Assembly (NCBI RefSeq): GCF_000335475.2
Contig: NZ_ANAH02000021.1
Span: 62,001-126,000, forward strand
Origin: Cystobacter fuscus DSM 2262
Lineage (GTDB): Bacteria; Myxococcota; Myxococcia; Myxococcales; Myxococcaceae
Reading direction: 5' to 3'
DNA length: 64,000 nt
A model generated the notes under the pieces. That model made no database searches. It was not told the DNA's origin and was given only the letters and a program-made list of their open reading frames with translations. Position numbers and translations under genes: made by a program. Positions 44,165 through 53,484 of this stretch are shown here, piece after piece. Within the stretch, counting starts at the first letter, position 1; every line of letters starts with the position of its first letter.

Positions 44165-45859
44165 TCAGAGGAGGACTTCGGGAACCTCGACATGGCGCGA
44201 GCGCAGCCACTCCCCGAGCGCCTTTCCTTGTGGATCGAAGCGCGTCGAGGACGACACGCCCTCGCCGAGCAGGCCGTCGATGACGAAGTTCAGCCCGCGC
44301 AACCGGGGGAAGAGATGCCTTTGGATGGGGAGGTCCCGGGTCTCGGGCAACAGATCGCGGAGCCGCTCCGGCGTGAGCGTATGCGCGAGCCACCGCCAGG
44401 CCTCATCCGTCCGGACCCAGAGGCCAATGTTCGCGGTGCCGCCCTTGTCTCCACTTCGCGCGGCGACGATCCGGCCGAGCGCCACCCGGCGCATGGGCCC
44501 CGGGGGCAGCGGCGCGGGAAGCGACGGGGCCTCCACCGCGGCGAGGGCCCACGTCTGTTCCGACGGAGGAATGCCCACCCGCGTCCCCTCCGGGAGGACG
44601 GCGACGTGCTCGACGAGCGCCGCGTCGACATAGGCCGGAGTGTAGACGCCATACGGCATGCCGTCCGTGGGAGGCGTCGTCATCGTGAAGCCCGGGTAGC
44701 TCGCCAGGGCGAGTTCGATGGCCGCCCCGCTGAAGGCACGCCCCACCTTCTTCTCGTCCGAGTCCTTCGCCACGACGCGCAGGAACGCGGCCGCCTGTTC
44801 TTCCGTGGAGGCATCCTCCCGATCGGTCCGCACGAGCGTCCAGTGCACCTCGCGGGGCTTCTTGGGGAGGGCGGCCTCGAGCTGCTCGCGCACCAGACGG
44901 GCCTTCTCTTCGATGTCGAGCCCCACGAGCACGAAGGTCATCTCGTTGCGGAAGCCGCCCAGGCTGTTCAGGCAGACCTTCAGGGAGGGAGGAGGCGGCT
45001 CGCCACGCACCCCGGAGATGCGCACGCGATCGCCCCCCACGGCGGAGAGCTCCACGGTGTCGAAGCGCGCCGTCACATCGGGGCCCGCGTACCGGGCACC
45101 CTCGATTTCGTAGAGCAGCTGCGCGGTCACCGTATCGACGGACACCGCGCCCCCCGAGCCCTCGTGTTTGGTGATGATGGACGAGCCGTCAGCGTGAAGC
45201 TCCGCGAGGGGGAAGCCGGGGCGGCGCGCGTCGATCTCCGTGAAGAAGGAGTAGTTGCCCCCCGTGGCCTGGGCACCGCACTCGAGCACGTGCCCAGCGG
45301 CCTGGGCGCCCGCGAGGCAATCCCAATCATCGCGCCGCCAGCCGAAGTGCGCGGCCGCCGGTCCCACGACGAGCGAGGCATCCGTCACTCGTCCGGTGAC
45401 GACGATGTCGGCCCCCGCGCGCAGGCACTCGGCGATTCCCCACGCGCCCAGGTAGGCGTTCGCCGTGAGCGGCGTGCCCAGCCCGAGCGCCCCGGCACGG
45501 GCCAGGAGTTCATCTCCCTCGACGTGCGCCACCCGGACCTGGAGGCCCAGCCGCTCGGCGAGGGCCCGGAGCGCGGTCGCGAGCCCCGCGGGGTTCAACC
45601 CTCCGGCGTTCGTGACGATCTTCACCCGCTTCTCGACGGCGAGCGCCAGGCACTGCTCCATCTGACGGAGGAAGGTCTTGGCGAAGCCGCCATTGGCATC
45701 CTTCAGCCGATCCCGGCCGAGGATGAGCATCGTCAGCTCGGCGAGGTAGTCGCCCGTGAGGACGTCGAGCTGTCCCCCCTCGAGCATCTCGCGGAAGGCG
45801 GAGAAGCGATCACCGTAGAAACCCGAGGCATTGCCGACACGAAGGGGGGAGGCGCTCAT
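44165..45859 (-). CDS. AtuA-family (DUF1446) protein
   Basis: 564 residues, soluble. Conserved blocks are GNASGFYGDRFSA at the start, DVLTGDYLAELTMLILG, VTNAGGLNPAG, and DIVVTGRVTDASLVVGPA, with the C-terminal RSGDKGGTANIGLWVRTDEAW. These match the acyclic terpene utilisation AtuA/DUF1446 family, whose members appear in citronellol/geraniol-type and other acyl-CoA catabolism, with uncertain activity. The ATG follows the stop of the VWA/GATase gene by 6 bases and has a GGGGGG ribosome site, so co-translation is likely. The DUF1338 gene follows. Confidence 0.88.
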   Translation of the reverse strand: MSASPLRVGNASGFYGDRFSAFREMLEGGQLDVLTGDYLAELTMLILGRDRLKDANGGFAKTFLRQMEQCLALAVEKRVKIVTNAGGLNPAGLATALRALAERLGLQVRVAHVEGDELLARAGALGLGTPLTANAYLGAWGIAECLRAGADIVVTGRVTDASLVVGPAAAHFGWRRDDWDCLAGAQAAGHVLECGAQATGGNYSFFTEIDARRPGFPLAELHADGSSIITKHEGSGGAVSVDTVTAQLLYEIEGARYAGPDVTARFDTVELSAVGGDRVRISGVRGEPPPPSLKVCLNSLGGFRNEMTFVLVGLDIEEKARLVREQLEAALPKKPREVHWTLVRTDREDASTEEQAAAFLRVVAKDSDEKKVGRAFSGAAIELALASYPGFTMTTPPTDGMPYGVYTPAYVDAALVEHVAVLPEGTRVGIPPSEQTWALAAVEAPSLPAPLPPGPMRRVALGRIVAARSGDKGGTANIGLWVRTDEAWRWLAHTLTPERLRDLLPETRDLPIQRHLFPRLRGLNFVIDGLLGEGVSSSTRFDPQGKALGEWLRSRHVEVPEVLL

Positions 45860-45865
45860 GCCCCC

Positions 45866-48151
45866 CTAGACATAGCCGAAGCGGCGGCGCAGGAACCACT
45901 CGGCCCCCATCAACCCCACGAGCGCCACGAGGTAGTACCAGCGATCCCACAGCGGCTTGTCCTTCGCCCGGCCCACCTCCACCACCGGCGGATCCAACAG
46001 CGGCACATCGTCCGGCAGGCCACTCATGGGCAGCCGGTATGACTTGCCCCCGGTGTACTTGGCGATCTGCTCCATCAGCTCCGGCCGCACCGAGGCGTCC
46101 GACAACTCCGGGCCCACCGCGCGCACCGCCACCGCGTCCTCGCCCCGGCCCAGGTCCGTCTCGCCCTTCTTCGCCGTGGCCACCAGCTTGTACGGCCCGG
46201 GGGCGGGCGGAGGGAACTCCAGCCGCACCACGCCATCCGCCCCCGTCTGGCCCGTCTGCACCGCCACCGGCTTCTGCGTGTCCACCGACACCAGTTCCAC
46301 CCGCACCTGGGCATCCTGTGCCGGCTGGTAGTCCGACGTGCGCGACGCCACCACCACGCCCACGGGCCGGCCCGGCTCCACCGAGGGAGGATCCGCCGTC
46401 ACGTTGAGCGTGGTCAGGTCCGGGTCGCGCACCAGCCAACGCAGCGCGTTGCCCCAGAAGCGATCATAGGTGCGGCTGGGCGAGCCCTCCTTGTGCGCGG
46501 TGAAGGCCCAGTACCAGCTCGCGTCCGTGGCCAGCACCATCGCCCGGCCCCGGCCGTAGTCCCACACGGCCACCAGCGGCGCGTTCTTCCCGTCCGTCGT
46601 GAGGAAGGGATGGTCCATGAGCACCGTCGCCCCCGGCTTGGCGCGCGTCAGGTTGGCGCCCGGAATGGCGGGCAGCTCCGCCCACGCCGACTCCGTGCTC
46701 GTGCCCCCCGAGGCCATCGCCGTCACCGGGTGGCGCATCCCCTCGGGCGTCAACCGCGCCTTGAAGGAATCGACGTTGGCCGGGCCCGCGCCCTCCAGCG
46801 GCAGCGCCTCGTAGAGCGTGGGCATGTTCGCCCGGCCCTCGCCCAGCACGCTGTCGCCGCCGATCATCACCAGCGCGCCGCCGTTGTGCACGTAGCGCTC
46901 GAGGTTGCGCTCGTACTGGGCGATGGACAGCGACGAGTCCGAGTAGCCGAAGTTCTGGAAGATGACGACGTCGAAGGTGTCCAGCTTCGTGTCGAAGATC
47001 TCCTCCATGGGGAAGGGGATGAGCGACAGCTCGCGCTCCTGGCTCACCACGCCCGGATCATCGGACATGGTGCGCAGGATGTAGAAGGACACCATGTCCA
47101 CGTTGGCGTCCTGGCGCAGCAGGCCGCGCAGGAAGCGCTCGTCCCACGAGGGCTTGCCCACCACCAGCAGCACGCGCACCCGGTCGCGGATGACCTTGAG
47201 CACGAAGGAGCGCGTGTTGTTGTCGCCCACCGCCTCGTCCGGGTACACCGGCACGCTCACGGTGTAGACGAAGCGGCCCGTCTGGTCCGGTGTGAAGGTG
47301 AAGCCAATGGGCTTCACGTCGTCCGAGGAGTCGAAGCGCACGGACTTGCTCGCCACCACCTTGCCTTCCTGCTTGAGCACCACCGGCACGTCCTGGCCGG
47401 AGAAGCCCCGGCCGTGCACCTCCACCTCCACGGTGAGCGAGTTGCGCACGAAGGCGAAGTCATCCACCTTCACCCGCTCGACGGCCAGGTCCTTGAGCGC
47501 CTCCTGGCCCACCACGAAGGTGGACACCGGCACGTTCAGGTCCGCGAGCGCCGCGCGCGCCCGGCCCACCACGCCATTGGCCAACTCCACGTTGTCCGCG
47601 CCATCGCTCAAGAGCAGCACGCCGCCGAGCTTCTTGGCCCCCTGCGCCCCCGCGCCCGCCGAGCGCAGGGCCGACAGCAGGTCGGACGTGCCCGCGCGCG
47701 CCGGCTCCTTGGTGAGCGTCTCGGCGGTGACGGGCGCCAGTTCCGGGTCGAAGCCGTACAGTTCCACCGTGTAGCGGTCCTGGAGCGCCGCCAGTCCCGA
47801 CGCGGCCCCCTCCAGGAAGGCGGCCGCCTGGGCCGAGCGCGTCACGCCCCCGGGCTCCACCGGGAAGTTCATGGAGGCCGAGCGGTCCACCAGCACCGCC
47901 AGCCGGTTCTTCATCCGCGCCACCTGGAGGTTGCGAATGCCGGGCTCGAGCAGGAAGAAGAGCGCCGCGACGCCCGCGCCCAGACGCAGGCCCCAGAGCG
48001 CCCAGCGCCGCGCCCGCGCGGGCTCGCGCCGCACGCCCCACGCCGCCAGTCCCACGCCGAGCGCCACGCCCACCCCCAGCAGCACCAGCACCCACACGGG
48101 CAGCGGCGAGAGGCTGACGAGCTTCCAGGCATTGAAGGGAGTGGAGTCCAT
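45866..48151 (-). CDS. Membrane protein with VWA-like and class I glutamine amidotransferase-like domains
   Basis: 761 residues. Two N-terminal helices (about 17-38 and 49-68) are followed by a von Willebrand factor A-like domain beginning LAVLVDRSASM (MIDAS-like DxSxS) and LLLSDGADN. Next is a GATase-1-like fold, RVRVLLVVGKPSWDERFLRGLL with VVIFQNFGYSD, but no clear Cys nucleophile. Near the end is a Big-like domain, then a last helix (YYLVALVGLMGAEWFL). Similar genes occur with DUF4159 and MoxR/DUF58 genes. Here it follows the DUF4159 gene by 24 bases. Function unknown. Confidence 0.85.
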   Translation of the reverse strand: MDSTPFNAWKLVSLSPLPVWVLVLLGVGVALGVGLAAWGVRREPARARRWALWGLRLGAGVAALFFLLEPGIRNLQVARMKNRLAVLVDRSASMNFPVEPGGVTRSAQAAAFLEGAASGLAALQDRYTVELYGFDPELAPVTAETLTKEPARAGTSDLLSALRSAGAGAQGAKKLGGVLLLSDGADNVELANGVVGRARAALADLNVPVSTFVVGQEALKDLAVERVKVDDFAFVRNSLTVEVEVHGRGFSGQDVPVVLKQEGKVVASKSVRFDSSDDVKPIGFTFTPDQTGRFVYTVSVPVYPDEAVGDNNTRSFVLKVIRDRVRVLLVVGKPSWDERFLRGLLRQDANVDMVSFYILRTMSDDPGVVSQERELSLIPFPMEEIFDTKLDTFDVVIFQNFGYSDSSLSIAQYERNLERYVHNGGALVMIGGDSVLGEGRANMPTLYEALPLEGAGPANVDSFKARLTPEGMRHPVTAMASGGTSTESAWAELPAIPGANLTRAKPGATVLMDHPFLTTDGKNAPLVAVWDYGRGRAMVLATDASWYWAFTAHKEGSPSRTYDRFWGNALRWLVRDPDLTTLNVTADPPSVEPGRPVGVVVASRTSDYQPAQDAQVRVELVSVDTQKPVAVQTGQTGADGVVRLEFPPPAPGPYKLVATAKKGETDLGRGEDAVAVRAVGPELSDASVRPELMEQIAKYTGGKSYRLPMSGLPDDVPLLDPPVVEVGRAKDKPLWDRWYYLVALVGLMGAEWFLRRRFGYV

Positions 48152-48175
48152 GAATGACAGTCGAAGTCCCGCGCT

Positions 48176-48934
48176 TCAGCGGCGCTTGTTGAGGATGAGC
48201 GGCAGGTGGACGGCGTCGTCCTTGTAGTCCAGGCAGAGCGCGTACATGCAGAGATTGATGCCCAGGCGCACCGCCAGCTCGCGCTGGGGCTCGCCCCCGG
48301 GCGTGACGTCGAACTCGTAGTCGCCCAGCTCGCCGCGGCTCCACGCCCCCGCCAGATCGTTCTGCGAGTACATCACCGCCGCGCGCTTGCCCACCATGGC
48401 CGCCTCGAGCTGGGGCTTGTTGAGCACCCGGCCCGGAGCGGAATCCAGCAGGAAGAAGCTCTTGAAGACGACGTGGGTGGAGGGCACGGGGGTGAGCGGG
48501 CTGCGGGGCAGCACCCGGGCGATCTCCCGGCGGAAGCTCGCGTCGAAGCCCTCCCCGTCGCTGCCGTCATTGGCGTCCGCGAGCAGGAAGCCGCCAAAGG
48601 TGAGGTAGCGCCGCAGGTTCTCCACCTCCGCGGTGCTGAAGGGCGGAAAGCCCCCGTCCGCTCCCAGGTAGAGGAAGGGGTACTCGAAGATCTCCGGGCT
48701 GGAGAGGGCGAAGGGGCGGGCATCGGGCAGCACCTCCACGGAGGTACGCCGTTGCACCTCCCAGGAAATGCGCCGCAGACCAGACAGGCGGGCATCCCAG
48801 TGGCCTCCGTGCCGGGCCACCGCGGGGATGAAACGGCTCTTTTCTCCGAAGGCGGACGCACGTCCGGCCAGCAGCGGGACGAGCGCCGCGCTCCCGAACA
48901 GCAGGTGGCGACGGCTAAGGGGGCGCACGGGCAT
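48176..48934 (-). CDS. DUF4159 family exported protein
   Basis: 252 residues. The ATG at 48934 starts a Tat-type signal, RPLSRRHLLFGSAALVPLLAGRASA. The mature part, FEYPFLYLGADGGFPPFSTAEVENLRRYLTFGGFLLADAND, is the DUF4159 core, a GATase-like fold without obvious catalytic residues. It probably acts with the adjacent VWA/GATase membrane protein 24 bases downstream. The upstream sequence contains TATATA at 48943-48948, only about 8 bases from the ATG. It is divergent from the small membrane-protein gene at 48990. Confidence 0.82.
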   Translation of the reverse strand: MPVRPLSRRHLLFGSAALVPLLAGRASAFGEKSRFIPAVARHGGHWDARLSGLRRISWEVQRRTSVEVLPDARPFALSSPEIFEYPFLYLGADGGFPPFSTAEVENLRRYLTFGGFLLADANDGSDGEGFDASFRREIARVLPRSPLTPVPSTHVVFKSFFLLDSAPGRVLNKPQLEAAMVGKRAAVMYSQNDLAGAWSRGELGDYEFDVTPGGEPQRELAVRLGINLCMYALCLDYKDDAVHLPLILNKRR

Positions 48935-48989
48935 GGGGGACCTATATACCGTCGACGCGCCATCGCATTCCCCGCTATACAGGAGGGCC

Positions 48990-49250
48990 ATGGCGAAAGG
49001 CGGACAGACGCCCAGGGAGCCCGTATCCCCCCGGATGCAGGCGGCGTGGAAGCTCAAGGAAGCCGGGGACGTGGTGGCCGCGCGGCATGCCGCCGAACGG
49101 CTCCTCGTCGAACCCTCTGCGCCCGAAGACCCGGCCCAGGCCGCGGAGCTGTTGCGCCGCGGCACCACTCCTCCCGCCCTCTATGGCTACGCGGCCCTGG
49201 CCGCCCTCTTCCTCGTGCTGCTCGTGGTCCTCGCCGCCACGCGCTACTAG
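48990..49250 (+). CDS. Small tail-anchored membrane protein, unrecognised
   Basis: 86 residues. The ATG at 48990 has a perfect AGGAGG 3 nt upstream. A basic, Pro-containing N-terminus is followed by a helix (AAWKLKEAGDVVAARHAAERLL) and one C-terminal membrane helix (YGYAALAALFLVLLVVLAATRY). No family was recognised. It is 9 bases before the next gene, so probably co-transcribed with it. Confidence 0.7.
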   Translation: MAKGGQTPREPVSPRMQAAWKLKEAGDVVAARHAAERLLVEPSAPEDPAQAAELLRRGTTPPALYGYAALAALFLVLLVVLAATRY

Positions 49251-49259
49251 GACATCGTC

Positions 49260-49979
49260 TTGGACGCCTACCTCGAGGCCCTCAAGGCCTACCAGAGCTT
49301 CAACCCCGCGGGCTGGGTGGCCCTCTACCGGGTGCTGCCCATGTGGGCCGGCATCGTGTGCGGCGTGCTGGGACTGATCCTCCTGCTGGCGGGGGGCGGT
49401 CGCCTGTTCCGCGTGCTGGCCGGCCCCATCGGGGCGTGCATCGCCCTGGGGTGGACGGGCCTGCTCATCACCCGCTTCTCCCTCGGGTGGACGGATCCGC
49501 GCCTGATCAACGCCATCGCCGCCGCGCTCACCCTCGTGGGGTTCCTCTTCCCACCCGTCATCGTCTACCTGGGCGTGGGCATCCCCTTGGGTCTGCTCGG
49601 CGGGGAGATCGCCGGACCCAACGACTTCGTCATCGGGTTCGCGCCGGGCCTCATCCTCGGAGGGCTCATCGGCGTGGTGCTCTACCGGCAGATGGCCGCC
49701 ATCATCGCCTCGTGCTTCGGCGGGTGGCTGCTGGTCATCGGGGCCATGGCCGCCCTGCACCGCTTCACGGGCCTGGTGGGCGTCATGGCCAAGCAGCCCT
49801 GGGGCATCGTCATCGCCGCGGGCCTCTTCGCGCTCGCCGGCAGCATCTACCAGATCGCCGTGCGGCCCTCCCCCGAGGAAGCCGAGCGGCAGCGCGCCGA
49901 ACGCCAGAAGCTCAAGCAGCGCAAGGCGGAACAGAAGGCCCTCGAGAAGCGTTGGAGCGTTCCCCGGGGCGGGGAGTAG
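49260..49979 (+). CDS. Polytopic membrane protein, DUF4203-like
   Basis: 239 residues, about seven hydrophobic helices between 25 and 205, followed by a charged cytosolic tail with many Arg, Lys, Glu and Gln (EEAERQRAERQKLKQRKAEQK). The repeated Gly-rich helices (GVLGLILLLAGGG, GFAPGLILGGLIGVVL) recall DUF4203/TMEM198-like proteins. The start is a TTG at 49260 with AGGA upstream. No function is known. Downstream of the 86-residue membrane gene. Confidence 0.7.
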   Translation: MDAYLEALKAYQSFNPAGWVALYRVLPMWAGIVCGVLGLILLLAGGGRLFRVLAGPIGACIALGWTGLLITRFSLGWTDPRLINAIAAALTLVGFLFPPVIVYLGVGIPLGLLGGEIAGPNDFVIGFAPGLILGGLIGVVLYRQMAAIIASCFGGWLLVIGAMAALHRFTGLVGVMAKQPWGIVIAAGLFALAGSIYQIAVRPSPEEAERQRAERQKLKQRKAEQKALEKRWSVPRGGE

Positions 49980-50063
49980 GCCCTGGGACTCAGGCTTTAC
50001 CTGCACCTGGGCCGCGCGTAGAGTCCGCGCCCCCTCACCCTCCCCCCGGGACGAGCGACACCG

Positions 50064-50939
50064 ATGCGCCAGGCCAGACGCAAGGAGAAGAACGCCGAGA
50101 CCAGGGAGCCCAGGCGCTCCGAGCCCCCGCCAGAGCCCACCCCGGGGCCTCACCAGGAGCCGGCCGCGGAGGCCCCGCCCGCCTGGAAGAAGCCCGAGGG
50201 ACTGTCCCCCCGGGGATGGGCGGTGCTCGGCGCCGTGCTCGTCCTCCTGCAATTCCCCCTCATCCACTACGCCCTCTTCCGGGGCGAGCCCGCCACCACC
50301 ACCCAGGTGCCCTACTCCCAGGACTTCTCGGATCCAGGCGTGGTGGCACGCGACTTCTTCTCCACGGGCGGCTTCTGGCGCGTGGTGAACGGCCAGCTGC
50401 TGTCGCCCGGCGTGAAGAACAACCCGCTGTGGCTCCAGGCGGCACTGCCCGCGGACGTGGCCGTCGAGTTCGACGTGCGCTCCGAGTCCCCCGAGGGCGA
50501 CATCAAGGTGGAGCTCTTCGGCGATGGCTCCGACCACGCCTCCGGTTACATCTTCATCCACGGCGGGTGGAACAACACGCTGTCCATCATCGCGAGGCTG
50601 GACGAGCACGGCACGCCCCTGGACAAGCTCCAGCGCCAGGCTGAGCGCGTGGCGGAGCAGCGGGGCAGTCCGCAGCAGGCGGGCCTCGTGGAGACGGGCG
50701 TCTTGCGCGCCAGGACGCACATGCGCGTGGAAGCACGGCCCTATCCGGTGACGCAGGGGCAGACGTATCACTGGCGTATCGAGCGCAAGGGCTCGCTGCT
50801 ACGCTGGAGCATCGACGGCAAGCCCTTCATGCAATTCGATGATCCCCTCCCCCTCGTGGGAAAGGGTCACGACCGCTTCGGGTTCTCCAGCTGGGAGGCC
50901 CAACTCTTCTTCGACAACCTGAAGATCGAGCCGCTGTAG
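50064..50939 (+). CDS. Membrane-anchored LamG/concanavalin-like protein
   Basis: 291 residues. A Pro/Glu-rich cytosolic N-terminus of about 48 residues is followed by one membrane helix (about 51-72). The outer part (75-291) is a beta-sandwich-like domain: PYSQDFSDPGVVARDFFSTGGFWRVVNGQLLS, VEFDVRSES, YHWRIERKGSLLRWSIDGKPFMQFDDP and FGFSSWEAQLFFDNLKIEPL. This order resembles LamG or DUF1080-type sugar-binding folds. No catalytic residue was recognised. Probably a cell-envelope binding protein. Confidence 0.7.
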   Translation: MRQARRKEKNAETREPRRSEPPPEPTPGPHQEPAAEAPPAWKKPEGLSPRGWAVLGAVLVLLQFPLIHYALFRGEPATTTQVPYSQDFSDPGVVARDFFSTGGFWRVVNGQLLSPGVKNNPLWLQAALPADVAVEFDVRSESPEGDIKVELFGDGSDHASGYIFIHGGWNNTLSIIARLDEHGTPLDKLQRQAERVAEQRGSPQQAGLVETGVLRARTHMRVEARPYPVTQGQTYHWRIERKGSLLRWSIDGKPFMQFDDPLPLVGKGHDRFGFSSWEAQLFFDNLKIEPL

Positions 50940-50994
50940 CACCAGGAACCACTCCCAGCCACCCGCGGCGAATCAGGAATCAGGGGAACACAAC

Positions 50995-52557
50995 GTGCGC
51001 AGAGTCGGAATCTTTGGCTGGGGAGTGGTCGCGCCCCGGTCCCGGAATATCGAGTCCTTCGAGAAGAACCTCGCGACGTCGGACAGCTGGCTGTCCGCGT
51101 TCAACGGCTTCGGTCCCAACAACTTCCTGGTGGGCAACCCGGACTTCGACTTCGCCGAGTACAAGCCGTGGGTGGACGCGCGCTTTCCCGCCACGCGCTT
51201 CGCCCAGCTCGACAAGAAGATGGGCATGCCCACGAAGATGGCGATCGGCTCCTTCATCCAGGCGCTGGGGCAGAACCCCGGGCTGGAGCAGGCGCTGCAG
51301 ACGCTGGGGCCTCGCGCCCACGTCTACGTGGGCACCGGGCTCGGCGACCTGCCCACCATCCATGACATCACCCTGAACCTGCACCGCGCCCAACGCCGCT
51401 GGGATCGCTTCTGGGCGGCGCCCGAGCGCAACTCCGCCCTGCGCCACTGGCTGGAGACGCGCGAGCCCCTGCCCGGCCTGCCGCCCGAGCCCACCACGGT
51501 GGAGGAGAACGACCGGGACGTGGCCGAGGAGGCATGGTGGCACTTCTGGGCGGGCCAGTCGCCCGAGCTGCGCGAGTACCTCGCCGAGCAGAAGGAGATC
51601 GAGGGTCTGGGCGTGGAGAGCGGCAACGTGGAGGCCGCCAAGCTCGCCGTCATCAAGGAGAAGCGCACGCGCAACCAGCGCCTGCAGAAGAAGTGGGGCG
51701 CGCCCGAGCCGCCGTGGAACGCGGTGCCGGCGGAGATTTTGTGGAACATCCACAACATGCCCGCCTCGCAGATCTCCATCATGGGCAAGCTCACCGGCAT
51801 GTCGTTCGCGCCCGTGGCGGCCTGCTCCTCGTTCGGCTACGGCCTGAAGCTGGCGCTCGACGCCATCCACCGCGGTGACGCGAAGGCGGTGGTGCTGGGC
51901 ATGACGGATCCGCCGCCGCATCCGCTCGTGGTGGGCGGCTTCTACAACGCTCGCGTGGTGAGCGCGGACGGCGCCGTGTCCAAGCCCCTCACGCAGCTGC
52001 GCGGCACGCACGTGGCCGGCGGCTCGGTGGTGTGGATCCTCGGGGACCTGGAGCACTTCACCGCCCAGGGCTTCAAGCCGCTGGGCATGGAGCCGCTGAG
52101 CGTGGGCGTCACCTCGGACGCCGACCACATCATCACCCCCTCGAAGGAAGGCCCCACCGTGGCCATCCACGAGGCCCTGCGCCAGGCGGGCTTGAGCCCC
52201 GCGGACATGGGCAGCTGGGATTTGCACGCCACCGCCACCCCAGGGGACTACCTGGAGATGGAGACGCTGCGCGCGGTGCTGCCCGAGACGGTGCTCGTCA
52301 CCGCGCGCAAGGGCACCTTCGGCCACGGCATGGGCGCCGGAGGCGGCTGGGAGCTGACGGCCCAGTACCTCGGCTACGCGCGCGGCCAGGTGTTCCCCAC
52401 GCCCCTGAGCGAGGGCGAGCTCAACAAGGAGATCGGCCGCGTGCACGGGCGGTACGTGTTCGACGCGCCCGTGGCCTCGCCCCAGGGCTGCGCCGGCAAG
52501 CTGTCCATGGGCGTGGGCGGCATCAACGCCTGCGTCATCTCCCGCCCCTGGCGTTGA
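50995..52557 (+). CDS. Beta-ketoacyl synthase with large insertion
   Basis: 520 residues against about 410 for FabF. The catalytic triad is present: Cys277 in VAACSSFGYG, His411 in DLHATATP and His444 in KGTFGHGMG. Before the Cys, between YVGTGLGDLP (about 103-112) and the active site, there are about 115 extra residues rich in Trp, Arg and Glu (RRWDRFWAAPE, AWWHFWAGQ). The enzyme should condense an acyl group with a malonyl unit, but no acyl-carrier protein or other fatty-acid gene is adjacent. Starts at GTG 50995 with AGGGGA about 8 nt upstream. Converges with the DUF6683-like gene. Confidence 0.88.
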   Translation: MRRVGIFGWGVVAPRSRNIESFEKNLATSDSWLSAFNGFGPNNFLVGNPDFDFAEYKPWVDARFPATRFAQLDKKMGMPTKMAIGSFIQALGQNPGLEQALQTLGPRAHVYVGTGLGDLPTIHDITLNLHRAQRRWDRFWAAPERNSALRHWLETREPLPGLPPEPTTVEENDRDVAEEAWWHFWAGQSPELREYLAEQKEIEGLGVESGNVEAAKLAVIKEKRTRNQRLQKKWGAPEPPWNAVPAEILWNIHNMPASQISIMGKLTGMSFAPVAACSSFGYGLKLALDAIHRGDAKAVVLGMTDPPPHPLVVGGFYNARVVSADGAVSKPLTQLRGTHVAGGSVVWILGDLEHFTAQGFKPLGMEPLSVGVTSDADHIITPSKEGPTVAIHEALRQAGLSPADMGSWDLHATATPGDYLEMETLRAVLPETVLVTARKGTFGHGMGAGGGWELTAQYLGYARGQVFPTPLSEGELNKEIGRVHGRYVFDAPVASPQGCAGKLSMGVGGINACVISRPWR

Positions 52558-52567
52558 GGCGGGGCGC

Positions 52568-53320
52568 CTAGTTGATCCGCACCGAGTCGCCCTCGGTGCG
52601 CACCTGCTCGATGGACAGGCCCATGAGCCGCGTCAACAGCTCGCGCGCCAGCTCGCGCGCCGTGCGCTGCAGCGCCGGCTGGCGCGTGTCCCGCCCCTCC
52701 GTGTAGAGCCCGAGGATGATCGAGCCCGAGAGCACGGCGGACTCGTACAGCTCCTGCTTCTCCCGATCCGACAGCCGCTGCTCCTTGAGCCGCAGGGCGA
52801 AGCCGGCGTTGAGCTGCCGCAGCATGCTCTCGCGCTGCTCGGGGCTGAGCGCCCGGCCTTCCTTGAGCACGCTGTAGGCGGCGCCGAAGAGGAAGTTGAA
52901 GGAGCCCGCCAGGTTGTTCTTCAGGCGGAAATCATCATCGCGATCGAGCTGCTGCTCGTACTGCCTGAGCAGCAGCATCAGGGACGCCTCGAGCTGCCGG
53001 CGCTCCTCCTTGTCCAGGCCGGCAACGGCCTCCGCCACCCGCTTGGGCATGATGGGGTTGCCCACGGTGCGAAACGACGACACCGACAGCGGCAGCAACT
53101 CGGGGGGAATGGCCTCTTCCCCAGCGCGGCCCGACGACTTCTCGCGCGAGACGTCCTCGCGGCCCTTCCCCGGAAGGGAGAGCTTGAAGCCACCGCCCGC
53201 GAACACCCCGCTGTCGTACTCGCGGTAGGCACTCAGGGGCCGGGCAACCGCGGGCCACACCCCGCTGCCCAGGGCGCACACCGTCGCGAGGACGGCGACC
53301 TTCCTGTAAACACTTCTCAT
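52568..53320 (-). CDS. Exported helical protein, DUF6683-like
   Basis: 250 residues. The ATG at 53320 has GGAGG just upstream. A signal peptide ends VWPAVARP near 29. The mature part is Arg/Glu-rich and helical: LDKEERRQLEASLMLLLRQYEQQL, DDDFRLKNNLAGSFNFLFGAAYSVLKEGRALSPEQRESMLRQLNAGF. The NNLAGSF...GAAYSVL core resembles DUF6683, but the match is from memory and weak. Function unknown. Its stop converges with the ketoacyl synthase gene. Confidence 0.65.
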   Translation of the reverse strand: MRSVYRKVAVLATVCALGSGVWPAVARPLSAYREYDSGVFAGGGFKLSLPGKGREDVSREKSSGRAGEEAIPPELLPLSVSSFRTVGNPIMPKRVAEAVAGLDKEERRQLEASLMLLLRQYEQQLDRDDDFRLKNNLAGSFNFLFGAAYSVLKEGRALSPEQRESMLRQLNAGFALRLKEQRLSDREKQELYESAVLSGSIILGLYTEGRDTRQPALQRTARELARELLTRLMGLSIEQVRTEGDSVRIN

Positions 53321-53484
53321 GCCCCCTCCGATGGCTGGAACACAGAATCCACCCGGCACCCACCTCCCATTCCAGCCCACGGTCCCGGTCTGGCGCGGAG
53401 CATCATCGGAAAGCGCGGGGTGGGCAAGCAGTCCGCTCGCCCTGCCCGCACCGGTATCATCGTCCTGGTAGAACCACGAACTTC

